Source: Deltaproteobacteria bacterium (GTDB lineage Bacteria; Desulfobacterota; Desulfuromonadia; Desulfuromonadales; BM103). Taken from it: a stretch of DNA of 45,215 nucleotides. The stretch covers positions 1 to 45,215 of the forward strand of contig JAJRRB010000008.1 of NCBI GenBank assembly GCA_024279915.1, in the 5' to 3' direction. Position 1 is the first letter of the stretch. Every line of letters starts with the position of its first letter. Under the pieces are notes generated by a model that was given only the letters and a program-made list of their open reading frames with translations, had not been told where the DNA came from and did not search any database. The position numbers were made by a program, and so were the translations under genes. Positions 1 through 8,890 of the stretch are shown piece after piece.

Positions 1-69
1 AAACTTTCTTCAACAACCTGGCGTTGGTTTCTTTGTCAGACCAACTCAAACACTTTCAACGCGCTTTGT

Positions 70-141
70 GAACCGCCGTATACGGAACCGTACGTACGGT
101 GGTGTGGGAGGACGGCGGGGAAACCCCGCCTCCTACCCGAT
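70..141 (+). mobile_element. 3' end of a group II intron (domains V and VI), IIC-like
   Basis: Positions 72-103 fold as a domain V hairpin. The lower stem pairs 72-80 with 95-103 (nine pairs, one G-U). A two-base CG bulge lies at 93-94, and the upper stem 81-84/89-92 is closed by a GAAC loop. The triad region reads CGC, as in bacterial class C introns, rather than AGC. Positions 106-138 fold as domain VI: 106-112 with 131-138 and 114-120 with 124-130 around an AAA loop. A single bulged adenosine at 135 fits the branch point. The intron would end at about 141 (CCCGAT). The reverse transcriptase/maturase lies left of the window; positions 1-69 may hold the tail of its reading frame, but I could not recognise it. 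Confidence 0.85.
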
Positions 142-247
142 TGCAATATTGTCAAAACCCAGTATCATTATGCAGTTACCTCTCTTGTTATAACACTAAA
201 AGCTCCATTCGGCTTTGCAATTGAGGTTGAAAAAGTGGAGAACTTCT

Positions 248-1561
248 ATGACGAACAAGTTTAACTCGACTGTCCACCGTGACTTGATTAAGCGCTTGCT
301 CATTACTACAGTGACAATTTCAATCGTAATCGTTGTGATTGCATACTTCATTGAGCGCAACCGGATCATCAACGACATCACCTTCTTTGCCAGTCAGCGT
401 ATTTCTCAGATCAACCCACACATTTACGACTTGCTCGATGATCCCGCACAGATCGACATCGATCAACTGATGAACCGGATCAAAGGGAAAGATGGGCCAA
501 TTCATCAACGGACAGGATACTTTCCGGTAGCAGTAATTTATGATCTACAGGGCCAGAAACTTGCTGAAAGCCTCGACCCGGAATACCCTGACGGCCAGGC
601 CCTGTACGATGTCCTTGCTGCAGAAACGATTCTGGAACAGTCCACCGACGAGCTGGTGGCAACCCCAACCCGGATCGCCGGTCGCCCAGTTGTTCGGGTC
701 GGCCTCCCCCTCAACAACCGCCACGGAACACCTACGCTGCATATCGTCGGTATCTACGCCCTTTCAGATGTCGCCCTGGCAGAATTTAACCAGCGTTTGC
801 AACGCACCCTCCTCTTTGTCATGCTGATCGTAGCAACCAGCGCCATGGTGCTCTACCCGGTCGTGCTCGGCTTACTCCGACGGGTCGAGGGGCTCTCGGT
901 TCGCCTGCTTGATGCCAACCTTGAGATCATCAAAACTCTGGGTGGTGCCATTGCTAAGCGTGACAGTGATACGGATGCCCATAACTATCGGGTTACGCTC
1001 TATTCAGTACGCCTTGCCGAGTCTATTGGGGCGACTGAGCAGACCATGCAGGGCCTGGTCAAGGGGGCGTGTCTGCATGATGTCGGCAAGATTGGTACCG
1101 CGGATCGAATTCTGCTCAAACCGGGCAAGCTGGATGATGAAGAGTTTGCCATCATGCGCCAGCACGTGACGCACGGCATCGACATCGTGAACCGTTCTGC
1201 CTGGCTTGCGGATGCCGTACCGATTGTCGGCTGTCATCATGAGAAGTATAACGGATCCGGTTACCCGAACACTCTACAAGGGGAAGACATCCCGCTTGGA
1301 GCCAGGATCTTTGCTATTGCCGACGTGTTTGATGCGCTCACCTCCGTGCGTCCGTACAAAAAAGCCTTTTCCCTGGAACAGGCTCTGGAGATTCTCCTGG
1401 AGGGTCGCGGCACTCATTTTGATCCAGACCTGCTCGACAAGTTTGTTGTTCTGGTTCCAGAACTGTACAACAGATTTGCTGGCGATGAATCCGACCTGGT
1501 TCGCAATGAAGTCGCAGCCATCGTCAACACATACTTCACGAAAGTGGAAGAATCCTCTTGA
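248..1561 (+). CDS. Membrane-bound HD-GYP domain c-di-GMP phosphodiesterase
   Basis: Probable c-di-GMP phosphodiesterase with a periplasmic sensor region. Two membrane helices (about residues 15-36 and 183-207) flank an extracytoplasmic region of about 145 residues. The C-terminal HD-GYP domain shows the HD pair in LHDVGKIG near residue 277, HHEKYNGSGYP near 330-340, and the downstream DVFDALTSVRPYK. The motifs expected for metal binding and catalysis look intact. The ATG at 248 was chosen because GGAG lies 7 bases upstream; a TTG at 215 would add 11 residues without a ribosome site. The gene begins about 105 bases after the group II intron end, so its promoter lies either between them or in the intron tail. 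Family assignment is firm; the signal sensed is unknown. Confidence 0.93.
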   Translation: MTNKFNSTVHRDLIKRLLITTVTISIVIVVIAYFIERNRIINDITFFASQRISQINPHIYDLLDDPAQIDIDQLMNRIKGKDGPIHQRTGYFPVAVIYDLQGQKLAESLDPEYPDGQALYDVLAAETILEQSTDELVATPTRIAGRPVVRVGLPLNNRHGTPTLHIVGIYALSDVALAEFNQRLQRTLLFVMLIVATSAMVLYPVVLGLLRRVEGLSVRLLDANLEIIKTLGGAIAKRDSDTDAHNYRVTLYSVRLAESIGATEQTMQGLVKGACLHDVGKIGTADRILLKPGKLDDEEFAIMRQHVTHGIDIVNRSAWLADAVPIVGCHHEKYNGSGYPNTLQGEDIPLGARIFAIADVFDALTSVRPYKKAFSLEQALEILLEGRGTHFDPDLLDKFVVLVPELYNRFAGDESDLVRNEVAAIVNTYFTKVEESS

Positions 1562-1570
1562 ACAACGACA

Positions 1571-2350
1571 TTAACATGGACCTGAATCTGACTGTTCGCG
1601 AAGACTCCTGGCCAGAATTTCGAAAGCCAGATCGATATCAGCTTCTGGGTTGAGTGCTGAGCCAAGCAAGCGAATCAGCGTAGCTCGTTTGATCAAGCGG
1701 TCGTCATAGCCAGCCTGCGGAGCAAAACGCTTCAGCTCGTTCTTCAGATGAGTAAAGTTAAGGTCACGGGTAAACTGCATCGCTTCGCCAAGGCCATCGT
1801 AGTTCATTGCCGCCCGGTTAAAAATCATGGTTGCTCCTCCACGGACATACAGCCATAAAGTTTCGTCGCGTTCTTCGGTGTTTACGACCTTGTCACGCGT
1901 CACCTTCTTGGTCATTGGCACGCCGCCGGCGAGCAGGGTTTTGCCGAGGCTGAATTTACGCTCGGTCTCTGTGGTGGTATATCTCTGCGCGGAGCTACAG
2001 GTAGCGACAAGCAGCAGCTCAATCGTGCTGTAATCAATGTCGCAAATCTCGCCGTCAAAAGATTCTATCTTTAACGCTTGCGGAGCCAGCATAAAGCGTC
2101 GGACATGCAGAGGTTGCTTACGACTGCGTACAAGCTCGGTATCAATCACCAATGTGGGAATGCCATTTTGAGATAGCTTGGCGACCAAAGCCTCAGCCTG
2201 ATGCTCATCAGCAAAACTCGCAAGCACCGCTGGCCCACCGCCGGAGATCTTTTGCCGAGCTTCGAAAACCACAGAACCCATCGCTTCAGCGATGATCTTG
2301 GCAACCTCGGCCTCTTCTTTTTGCCAGCGATGTACCGCAACAATATGCAT
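1571..2350 (-). CDS. Conserved hypothetical protein, 259 aa
   Basis: I do not recognise a family. The protein is soluble, with no signal peptide or membrane helix. The N-terminal 70 residues (starting MHIVAVHRW) look like a small alpha/beta domain with the stretch KISGGGPAVLASFAD. The C-terminal half is charged and mostly helical (DDRLIKRATLIRLLGSAL). It ends 10 bases from the convergent HD-GYP stop. The start is supported by GGAGAG 5 bases upstream of the ATG. Codon use looks like that of its neighbours, and it is very probably a real gene. Confidence 0.8.
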   Translation of the reverse strand: MHIVAVHRWQKEEAEVAKIIAEAMGSVVFEARQKISGGGPAVLASFADEHQAEALVAKLSQNGIPTLVIDTELVRSRKQPLHVRRFMLAPQALKIESFDGEICDIDYSTIELLLVATCSSAQRYTTTETERKFSLGKTLLAGGVPMTKKVTRDKVVNTEERDETLWLYVRGGATMIFNRAAMNYDGLGEAMQFTRDLNFTHLKNELKRFAPQAGYDDRLIKRATLIRLLGSALNPEADIDLAFEILARSLREQSDSGPC

Positions 2351-2503
2351 CGTGCTCTCCGGTATTAAAAGGGGACAAACCTGTAAAACTATAAACTTAT
2401 GATAACGTAAAGATATGAAAAGAAAAAGTCGACTCTCTGCTCCCCCATTTCAAAGTCTACCTAAAACAATGACCGGAAGGCAGGGAGAAGTGGGATAAAC
2501 AGC

Positions 2504-2884
2504 ATGAAAAAGATTCTAGTCATCGATGATGATCGTCTCTTTCTCGAGTTACTTACGAGCTACGTAAGTGAACGCTACCCCAATCTGGAAATCCTTACAT
2601 TCGACAACTCGCTACAGGGGCTGGCTCAAATCAGCACCGACCTTGATCTACTTTTACTCGATCTGGAAATGCCGAATCTCGATGGCAGCAAACTACTTGC
2701 CTACGCCATTGAAAAGGGCGTAGACAAACGGCGCATCATTATCCTTTCTGGCCGGGACGCAGATTACCTGCACAAATGTTTCCCCATGGGACAATGTCTG
2801 GCAGTATTAAATAAAACAGAAGTCCGGCAGAAAGCGGTGCTGGATATGGTTTTTGATGCTTTACAGAAGAAGGCAGAGCAATAA
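2504..2884 (+). CDS. Single-domain response regulator (CheY-like receiver)
   Basis: Stand-alone receiver of 126 residues with no output domain. The acidic pair is D8/D9, the phosphoacceptor is D53 in LLLLDLEMPNLDG, the Ser switch is S82 in IIILSGRD, and the conserved Lys is K104 in VLNKTE, so phosphorylation chemistry should be intact. No cognate kinase is adjacent. Nearby c-di-GMP genes make a signalling relay plausible, but that is inference. The gene is followed by an inverted repeat that may terminate transcription. Confidence 0.9.
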   Translation: MKKILVIDDDRLFLELLTSYVSERYPNLEILTFDNSLQGLAQISTDLDLLLLDLEMPNLDGSKLLAYAIEKGVDKRRIIILSGRDADYLHKCFPMGQCLAVLNKTEVRQKAVLDMVFDALQKKAEQ

Positions 2885-2909
2885 ATCTATTGCCACTCAT
2901 ATGACGACA

Positions 2910-2933
2910 AAGGGCAGCCGATTGGCTGCCCTT
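2910..2933. terminator. Inverted repeat after the receiver gene
   Basis: AAGGGCAGCC (2910-2919) and GGCTGCCCTT (2924-2933) form a perfect 10-bp stem with a GATT loop, 25 bases after the receiver stop. The T-run is weak on both strands, so it is a likely but not ideal terminator between two convergent genes. Confidence 0.6.
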
Positions 2934-2962
2934 ATGGTCTCTGATCATCTCCTACCATTCAC

Positions 2963-3154
2963 TCAGAGTGAACAGCTCATATCCTCACCGCAACACATTG
3001 GCGACTTTATCTTGCCGTGTCCGTTCGGACATTTTGAAACCTGCACACTTTTACCATTACCAAGATCCAGAGAATCGTTTTCGAGCGGGCTATCACACTT
3101 GGCGCAGGTTGCATTGACGCCCATTCCACATTTTGCACAGGTATAAGTTGCCAT
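2963..3154 (-). CDS. Small double zinc-ribbon protein
   Basis: A 63-residue protein with CAKCG near the start, CAKCD in the middle, then CPNGHG and CCGED near the end. The pattern suggests one or two zinc-ribbon knuckles. The start is supported by AAGGAGAG 6 bases upstream of the ATG. Similar tiny zinc-binding proteins occur in many anaerobic bacteria with no assigned role. The function cannot be read from the sequence. Confidence 0.82.
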   Translation of the reverse strand: MATYTCAKCGMGVNATCAKCDSPLENDSLDLGNGKSVQVSKCPNGHGKIKSPMCCGEDMSCSL

Positions 3155-3269
3155 CTTGTCTCTCCTTACTTTTTCTCAATATTAAGTTAGCTGAACGGCT
3201 TTCGCCTGACCGACTGTGTCACCTAAATTTCTACAACAGTCTTCAGGGTCTGTCAAACAGAGTGACTTC

Positions 3270-4130
3270 TTATTCTTCTCCTTGAGTCAGTGAGCTCACT
3301 GACTCAGGTTTCAATCGGATACCATCATCAATAAACTCGACCAAACCGGATCTGTACAGGCCGCCAATACCTTTCTTAAAAAGCTTCTTACTCATGCCGA
3401 GCATATTCTGAATCTGTTCCGGTGGACTTTTGTCATGCAACGGCAGAAAGCCCTGATGATCCAATAAGGCTTGTATGATTTTATCTTTGGCGTCATCCCT
3501 GTCTGCCTTACCACCCTTCCTGAGGGTACAATCTATCTTCCCATCGGGTCGAATAAGACGGATGTAACCTTTAAGCTGATCACCATATTTGAGATGATCG
3601 CCAATTTCATCATGATAAAGCAAACCACCAAAGCGATGGTTGATGATCACTTTAACGCCGAGATCGGTAGGCTCCCAGATGATCAGATCAACCTCCTCGC
3701 CATCGCCAATGGTATTGTCGACACCAGCGAGACATTTGTCGAGACGTGCCGTACCGATCGGACGACCCTGACGGTCCAGGCGAACATTGACCAGGTATTG
3801 ACGACCGATTTTCATCGTCTCTGCCTGTTCTTTAAGTGGCACCAGGAGATCTTTAGTTAAACCCCAATCCATAAATGCGCCATGGATATTAACCTGGCTG
3901 GCGCGCATTAAAGCAAATTCGCCGACCTCAGCCATTGGTTGACGCAGGGTTGCTACCAGGTTCCCAGAGCCATCAGCGTAGACAAAGACGTCAAGCATCT
4001 CACCCAGGCGGATCGCTGCGGTAAGTTCATACTTCGGCAACAAGACCTCTTCCCGACCAGCCTTCAGCCAGGCACCATCATCATCTATCGCATGGACTTT
4101 GAGATGGTTCATGTATCCTAGATTAAGCAT
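3270..4130 (-). CDS. CvfB/YitL-like S1-domain RNA-binding protein
   Basis: 286 residues matching the CvfB layout. The N-terminus (MLNLGYMNHLKVHAIDDDG) leads into S1-like repeats, including VNIHGAFMDWGLTKDLLVPLKEQ. The C-terminus has a winged-helix segment (KKLFKKGIGGLYRSGLVEFIDDGIRLKP). CvfB proteins bind RNA and influence expression of virulence or stress genes in Gram-positive species; the role here is unknown. The start at 4130 is preferred over an internal ATG at 4112 because GGAG lies 7 bases upstream and the extra residues fit the family N-terminus. Confidence 0.88.
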   Translation of the reverse strand: MLNLGYMNHLKVHAIDDDGAWLKAGREEVLLPKYELTAAIRLGEMLDVFVYADGSGNLVATLRQPMAEVGEFALMRASQVNIHGAFMDWGLTKDLLVPLKEQAETMKIGRQYLVNVRLDRQGRPIGTARLDKCLAGVDNTIGDGEEVDLIIWEPTDLGVKVIINHRFGGLLYHDEIGDHLKYGDQLKGYIRLIRPDGKIDCTLRKGGKADRDDAKDKIIQALLDHQGFLPLHDKSPPEQIQNMLGMSKKLFKKGIGGLYRSGLVEFIDDGIRLKPESVSSLTQGEE

Positions 4131-4225
4131 TTAGAGTCTCCATTCAAGTAGGATAGTACGGTATTTACTTTAACACTAAGCTTCTGTCTTGGAGCAAAAA
4201 TCTACGAACTTATAAACCAATAACA

Positions 4226-4331
4226 ATTTAACGCAGAGACGCAAAGAACGCAGAGGAAAGGCTAACATTTTTTTTGATAAATGACTCGATCATGACCACG
4301 ATTCTCTGCGTCTCCGCGTCTTAGCGTTAAG
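4226..4331. repeat. Imperfect inverted repeat of the dispersed ACGCAGAGACGC family
   Basis: The left arm at about 4226-4257 (TTTAACGCAGAGACGCAAAG onward) and the right arm at about 4301-4331 are near-complements across a spacer of about 43 bases. This lies in the 317-bp gap between the CvfB and uup genes. Sequences of this kind recur in many bacterial genomes and are often seen beside GxxExxY-type genes; that link is from general knowledge. The element looks like a small non-autonomous (MITE- or REP-like) unit. No transposase is present. Confidence 0.7.
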
Positions 4332-4448
4332 AAATGACCTTAACAGACTTTTCCTGCGGAAACAGAGTAACCCCGTAACCGTTTTACCTTGCATCACAGC
4401 AACCTTCTGCCATAATCCTGAATCCGTATTTATAAAAAGTGAGTATTC

Positions 4449-6326
4449 ATGGCCTTTATCAATCTTCGCAATATCAGCCTGGCTTTCGGCGGGCCACCTC
4501 TTTTCGAGGACATTTCGCTGCGCATTGCCAAGGGCGAGCGCATCTGTTTGCTCGGCCGTAATGGTACCGGCAAATCGACCCTGCTTAAAGTAATTGCCGG
4601 AGAGCTGCCACCAGATGATGGTGTCATTGATCGCCAGCAGGGCTTGCGGATTGCTCGCCTGGAGCAGGACATCCCCCGCGATCTTCAAGGCACAATCTAC
4701 GAGGCCATCGCGCAGGGGCTGGGCCTTATCGGCCAGCATCTTGTTCGTTATCATAATCTGAGCCTGCGTATGGAACAGGGCGAAACCGATCTGCACGACG
4801 AGCTCTCGGATGTGCAGCATAAGCTCGAAAGTTGTGACGGATGGGCACATCAGCAACAAATCGAACAGGTTCTCTCTCGCCTCAAACTATCTGCGGATCT
4901 TCCGGTTGCGAGCCTCTCAGGAGGATTGATGCGCCGGGTTCTGCTGGCCAGAGCGCTGGCAATCACCCCTGATATTCTCCTACTCGATGAGCCGACCAAC
5001 CATCTTGATATTGAATCAATTACCTGGCTGGAAGAATTTCTTAAGCGCGAGAATTTGACCCTGGTCTTTGTCACTCATGATCGCGCCTTTTTACGCAGTC
5101 TGGCACCTCGCATCGTCGAGATTGACCGCGGTCATTTGTTTGATTTCGCCTGTGATTACGATACTTTTTTGCAACGTAAAGAAGAATTTTTACACGCGGA
5201 GAGTCAGGAGAATTCCCGCTTCGACAAAAAGATGGCCGAAGAGGAAATCTGGATCCGCAAGGGAATCAAGGCTCGTCGTACTCGTAATGAAGGTCGCGTG
5301 CGCGCTCTGAAAAAGATGCGTGAAGAACATCGTCAGCGACGTGCACGTCTTGGCGCAGCCCGCTTCAATCTGCAAGAGGCTGAACGCAGCGGCAAGCTAG
5401 TCGCCGAAGTAAAGGGATTGACCTTTGCTTATGGTGACACGCCCGTGGTCAAAGACTTTTCAACGACAGTGATGCGTGGTGATCGAATCGGCATCATCGG
5501 ACCCAACGGGGTTGGCAAAACCACCCTGCTCACACTGATTCTGGGTGAGCTATCGCCTCAGCAGGGAAAGGTCAAGCGAGGCACCAATCTACAGATTATT
5601 TACTTCGACCAATTGCGTGAACAGCTTGATCCCGAGTTGACGGTTCAACAGAACCTCGCTGGCGAACAGGACACAGTCGTCATAGGCGGTAAATCCCGTC
5701 ATGTAATCGGCTATCTGCAAGATTTTCTTTTCACCCCCGCCCGCATCCGCAGCCCGGTCCGCATCCTCTCCGGTGGTGAACGCAACCGGCTACTGCTGGC
5801 CCGTCTCTTTACTCGCGAGGCCAACGTTCTGGTCCTTGACGAACCAACCAACGACCTCGACCTGGAGACTCTCGACCTGCTTGAAGAGTTACTGGCTGAT
5901 TTCAAGGGGACACTATTCATGGTCAGCCACGACCGTGCGTTTCTCAACCGGGTTGTCACCAGTACCATTGTCTTCGAAGGTGAAAACCAGATCAGCGAAT
6001 ATGTCGGTGGCTATGACGATTGGCTGCAACAGAGACCACAACCGGAGGAGACTCTCAAAACCAAAGTCTTGGCCAAGGAAAAACCAAAGAAAGAACGGGC
6101 CCGCAAGCTGACTTTTAAGGAAAAGCACGAACTGGACGAATTGCCGCTGCAAATCGATGCACTCGAAACAGAAATTGCCGAATTACATGCAAAGATGGTG
6201 AATCCTGACTTTTACCGCACAGCGGGAAAGCAGGTTGCAACAACCACAATCCGGTTGGAAACGATCGAAACTGAACTTGCAGAGAGCTACGCCCGTTGGG
6301 AAGAGTTGGATTCTTTAAGCAATTGA
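4449..6326 (+). CDS. uup: ABC-F ATPase Uup
   Basis: 625 residues with two ATP-binding cassettes and no membrane domain. Cassette 1 has Walker A GRNGTGKS (36-43), the signature SLSGGLMRR and LLLDEPTNHLD. Cassette 2 has GPNGVGKT, LSGGERNR and VLDEPTNDLD. The charged linker after cassette 1 and the coiled-coil C-terminal tail (about 550-625) fit Uup rather than EttA. Uup-type proteins act on ribosomes and/or branched DNA intermediates and reduce precise transposon excision in E. coli. The gene stands alone, with weak upstream Shine-Dalgarno pairing. Confidence 0.93.
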   Translation: MAFINLRNISLAFGGPPLFEDISLRIAKGERICLLGRNGTGKSTLLKVIAGELPPDDGVIDRQQGLRIARLEQDIPRDLQGTIYEAIAQGLGLIGQHLVRYHNLSLRMEQGETDLHDELSDVQHKLESCDGWAHQQQIEQVLSRLKLSADLPVASLSGGLMRRVLLARALAITPDILLLDEPTNHLDIESITWLEEFLKRENLTLVFVTHDRAFLRSLAPRIVEIDRGHLFDFACDYDTFLQRKEEFLHAESQENSRFDKKMAEEEIWIRKGIKARRTRNEGRVRALKKMREEHRQRRARLGAARFNLQEAERSGKLVAEVKGLTFAYGDTPVVKDFSTTVMRGDRIGIIGPNGVGKTTLLTLILGELSPQQGKVKRGTNLQIIYFDQLREQLDPELTVQQNLAGEQDTVVIGGKSRHVIGYLQDFLFTPARIRSPVRILSGGERNRLLLARLFTREANVLVLDEPTNDLDLETLDLLEELLADFKGTLFMVSHDRAFLNRVVTSTIVFEGENQISEYVGGYDDWLQQRPQPEETLKTKVLAKEKPKKERARKLTFKEKHELDELPLQIDALETEIAELHAKMVNPDFYRTAGKQVATTTIRLETIETELAESYARWEELDSLSN

Positions 6327-6448
6327 TAGCAAGCGGGTTAGTGGTAGGGTACAGCCAGAAAGTCAACTCCCAGCCTTTTACTTTTTAATCTTTACGTTAT
6401 TCTTATAACTGAATCGAAATCCATCCTTAAGAATATTGTGGTAACAAA

Positions 6449-7459
6449 ATGAGCATACTGATTGTAGATGATTCAATGGTGTCCAGAATTTTTATCAGCG
6501 ACCTTCTCAATGAGGTTGGCTATGCCGATTTGATTCTTTCTGATTCCGTTGAAGACGCATATCAGAAAATCGGCTTCAATCAGCCAGACAAAATGGAAAC
6601 CGACCTGGATCTGATCCTGCTTGATATCAATCTGCCAGGCACAAGCGGTATTGATGCCTGCCGTGAGTTATCTGCACATGACATCTTCTGCGACGTCCCT
6701 ATTATTATCATCAGTGGTGCTGATTTCCTCGAAGGATTGGAATCTGCATTCACAGCTGGAGCCATCGACTACATCACCAAACCGCCAAGCCACACAGAAC
6801 TGTTGGCCAGAGTCCGTTCAGCACTTCGTCTGAAGTCCGAGATGAATCGCCGCAAAGCTCGTGAAGAGGATCTTATGGTGCTCAACGCACGCCTTGCCGA
6901 AGTCAATCTGGAGTTGGAAAGGATCTCTGTAACCGATAGCCTGACCAGCCTGGCAAACCGACGCTCATTCAATGAATTTCTGGCGCGTGAATGGTTGCGG
7001 GAACAACGCAGTCAACAGCCGTTTTCGGTCATCATGATCGACATTGATCATTTCAAAAAGTACAACGATCACTATGGCCATCTCGAAGGCGATATCTGTT
7101 TACAGAAAGTGGCATGGGCGTTACAGGGAGCGCTCTGTCGTGCCGGAGACCTACTGGCTCGCTACGGCGGCGAAGAGTTTGTCGCCATTCTGCCTCATAC
7201 CCATATCCAAGGAGCAGCTGACCTCGCAGCCGCCTTTCATTCCCACGTTAGGGAGTTGGCATTACCGCATCACGAATCACCCGTGTCGTCAATAGTCACC
7301 GTCAGCATTGGCATCGCCACCGTTATCCCAAACCGGAATCTCTCCCCTTCAAAAGTGGTCGCCATGGCTGATGAAGCTCTCTATAAGGCCAAAGATTCCG
7401 GCCGTAATCAGAGCGTGATTGCCGAAGCTTCTGCATGCGACGACCAAACAGTGATCTAG
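6449..7459 (+). CDS. Response regulator diguanylate cyclase (REC-GGDEF)
   Basis: Soluble 336-residue protein. The receiver domain (1-125) has D7/D8, phosphoacceptor D59 in LILLDINLPG, Ser in IIIISGAD and Lys in YITKPP. A coiled linker (about 128-155) leads to a GGDEF domain with GGEEF near 240-244 inside RYGGEEFVAI. An RxxD I-site (RAGD) lies exactly five residues before GGEEF, so product inhibition by c-di-GMP is expected. It makes c-di-GMP from two GTP, probably on phosphorylation, as in the PleD/WspR class. No kinase is adjacent. It ends 13 bases before the dus gene. Confidence 0.95.
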   Translation: MSILIVDDSMVSRIFISDLLNEVGYADLILSDSVEDAYQKIGFNQPDKMETDLDLILLDINLPGTSGIDACRELSAHDIFCDVPIIIISGADFLEGLESAFTAGAIDYITKPPSHTELLARVRSALRLKSEMNRRKAREEDLMVLNARLAEVNLELERISVTDSLTSLANRRSFNEFLAREWLREQRSQQPFSVIMIDIDHFKKYNDHYGHLEGDICLQKVAWALQGALCRAGDLLARYGGEEFVAILPHTHIQGAADLAAAFHSHVRELALPHHESPVSSIVTVSIGIATVIPNRNLSPSKVVAMADEALYKAKDSGRNQSVIAEASACDDQTVI

Positions 7460-7472
7460 CAGACAAACCACC

Positions 7473-8474
7473 ATGTATCCAAGTCAATTCCTCTCCCCTA
7501 CTACAGACATCAGCATGCGCACACTCCCTTGGCAAGAAGGGACAACGCCTCTGATGCTGGCCCCCTTGCAGGGATTAACTAACCGGGCCATGCGTGCACT
7601 CTTTATCGACTGGGTGCGCCCCGATGTGGTTTTTACCGAGTTCATGCGCGTTAGTAATGTCAGCCGCAAACACCTGCTCAACAGTGACCTGAAAGAAGTT
7701 ACCAGTACAACCGGGGACGTCCCCCTGATCGCACAACTGGTTGGCAACAACAGCAAGGCTTTAACGGCAGCCGCCCGCAACGCTGCAGCCGCCGGTGCTC
7801 GCCACATCAATCTCAACATGGGTTGTCCTTATGGGCGCATGACCTCCGGCGCAACCGGCGGTGCCATGTTGCAGCATCCTGATCTTCTGGCTGAGATCAT
7901 ACCTGCCCTGCGCACGGCCATCTCCGGGACCTTCTCCATCAAGCTGCGGGCCGGCTACGTTGATCCAGACCAGATCTTTTCGCTTCTGTCGCTCTTTGAA
8001 AACGCTGAAGTTGATTTTCTGGTTTTGCATCCACGCACGGTCAAGCAAAAGTATGCTGGGGCCGCCGATCACAGCATCACTGAACGTGTTGTTCGTGAGA
8101 CCTCACTGCCGGTGATTGCCAATGGCGATATCAGCACTGCCGCCGAGGGGTTACGCATATTGGCAGAAACCGGGGCTGCCGGGCTGATGCTCGGACGCGG
8201 TGCAATCTCCGACCCGTTACTCTTTGAACGTTTACGGACTCGACATACTGAGGAACCGACAAGAACCGAAACAGCAGAGATGTTACATCGTTACCTGAAC
8301 GATCTTCTGGCTCGCTACAGCAAGCTCTTTTGCGGTGAGAGACAAATCCTTGATAAACTAAAAAATGTCCTGATGTTCATCGATACCGCGGACTTCTCCG
8401 AACAGATCAGTAAGATGAAAAGGATTCGCAGCATCAACGCAATGCACGACATGATAGAGGCTTTCAAAGCATGA
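7473..8474 (+). CDS. tRNA-dihydrouridine synthase (Dus, DusC-like)
   Basis: FMN-dependent reductase converting uridine to dihydrouridine in tRNA. The N-terminal barrel entry MLAPLQGLTNRAMRALF and the catalytic Cys of NLNMGCPYG (near residue 118) are present. The phosphate-binding end shows PVIANGDI and LMLGRGAISDP. The FTEFMRV segment resembles the DusC branch, but the substrate position cannot be fixed by eye. No clear ribosome site precedes the ATG at 7473, and an internal ATG at 7515 is a possible alternative. Its stop overlaps the next start by four bases (ATGA), so the two genes are co-translated. Confidence 0.92.
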   Translation: MYPSQFLSPTTDISMRTLPWQEGTTPLMLAPLQGLTNRAMRALFIDWVRPDVVFTEFMRVSNVSRKHLLNSDLKEVTSTTGDVPLIAQLVGNNSKALTAAARNAAAAGARHINLNMGCPYGRMTSGATGGAMLQHPDLLAEIIPALRTAISGTFSIKLRAGYVDPDQIFSLLSLFENAEVDFLVLHPRTVKQKYAGAADHSITERVVRETSLPVIANGDISTAAEGLRILAETGAAGLMLGRGAISDPLLFERLRTRHTEEPTRTETAEMLHRYLNDLLARYSKLFCGERQILDKLKNVLMFIDTADFSEQISKMKRIRSINAMHDMIEAFKA

Positions 8475-8695
8475 GTGAGACCCCCGCTTACGATCATGCG
8501 CAACTTATCGAGCTGGTCAAGGCACGCATGCCGTTTGGCAAGTACGAAGGCCGGTTAATTATCGATATCCCGGAAGATTATCTGGTCTGGTTTGCCAGCA
8601 AGGGGTTTCCGCAAGGCAAGGTGGGCAGGATGATGCAGGCGGTCTACGAATTTAAGCTTAACGGTCTTGATGAGCTTTTTGATCCGTTGCGCTGA
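8471..8695 (+). CDS. DUF3820 family protein
   Basis: 74 residues with the family core MPFGKYEGRLIIDIPEDYLVWF followed by GFPQGKVGRMMQ. Members are small single-domain proteins, some annotated as putative quorum-sensing-regulated virulence factors, but without a firm biochemical role. The four-base overlap with the upstream dihydrouridine synthase indicates one operon. I recognise the domain but cannot assign a function. Confidence 0.85.
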   Translation: MSETPAYDHAQLIELVKARMPFGKYEGRLIIDIPEDYLVWFASKGFPQGKVGRMMQAVYEFKLNGLDELFDPLR

Positions 8696-8890
8696 TTTTT
8701 AGGTGGTGGGTTAGGAGATATGCGAGTAGGGATCACGCAGCCACTCAGTTCATATAAGTTCCGATTGAATGTGTGATGCAGAAGAGATTAGCCGTTAACT
8801 TGAGACTTGATTACCAGTGGGAGGGGCCATTCATCGCACCAACAACGACAACTGGCTGAAAGCAAATTACTATCACTTCAGTTGTCATAT

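Noticed and set aside
4290-4859. 189-codon minus frame running through the ACGCAGAG repeat into uup
   Set aside because: Its first half is antisense to uup and its end (NAKTRRRRESWS) is just the translated repeat.
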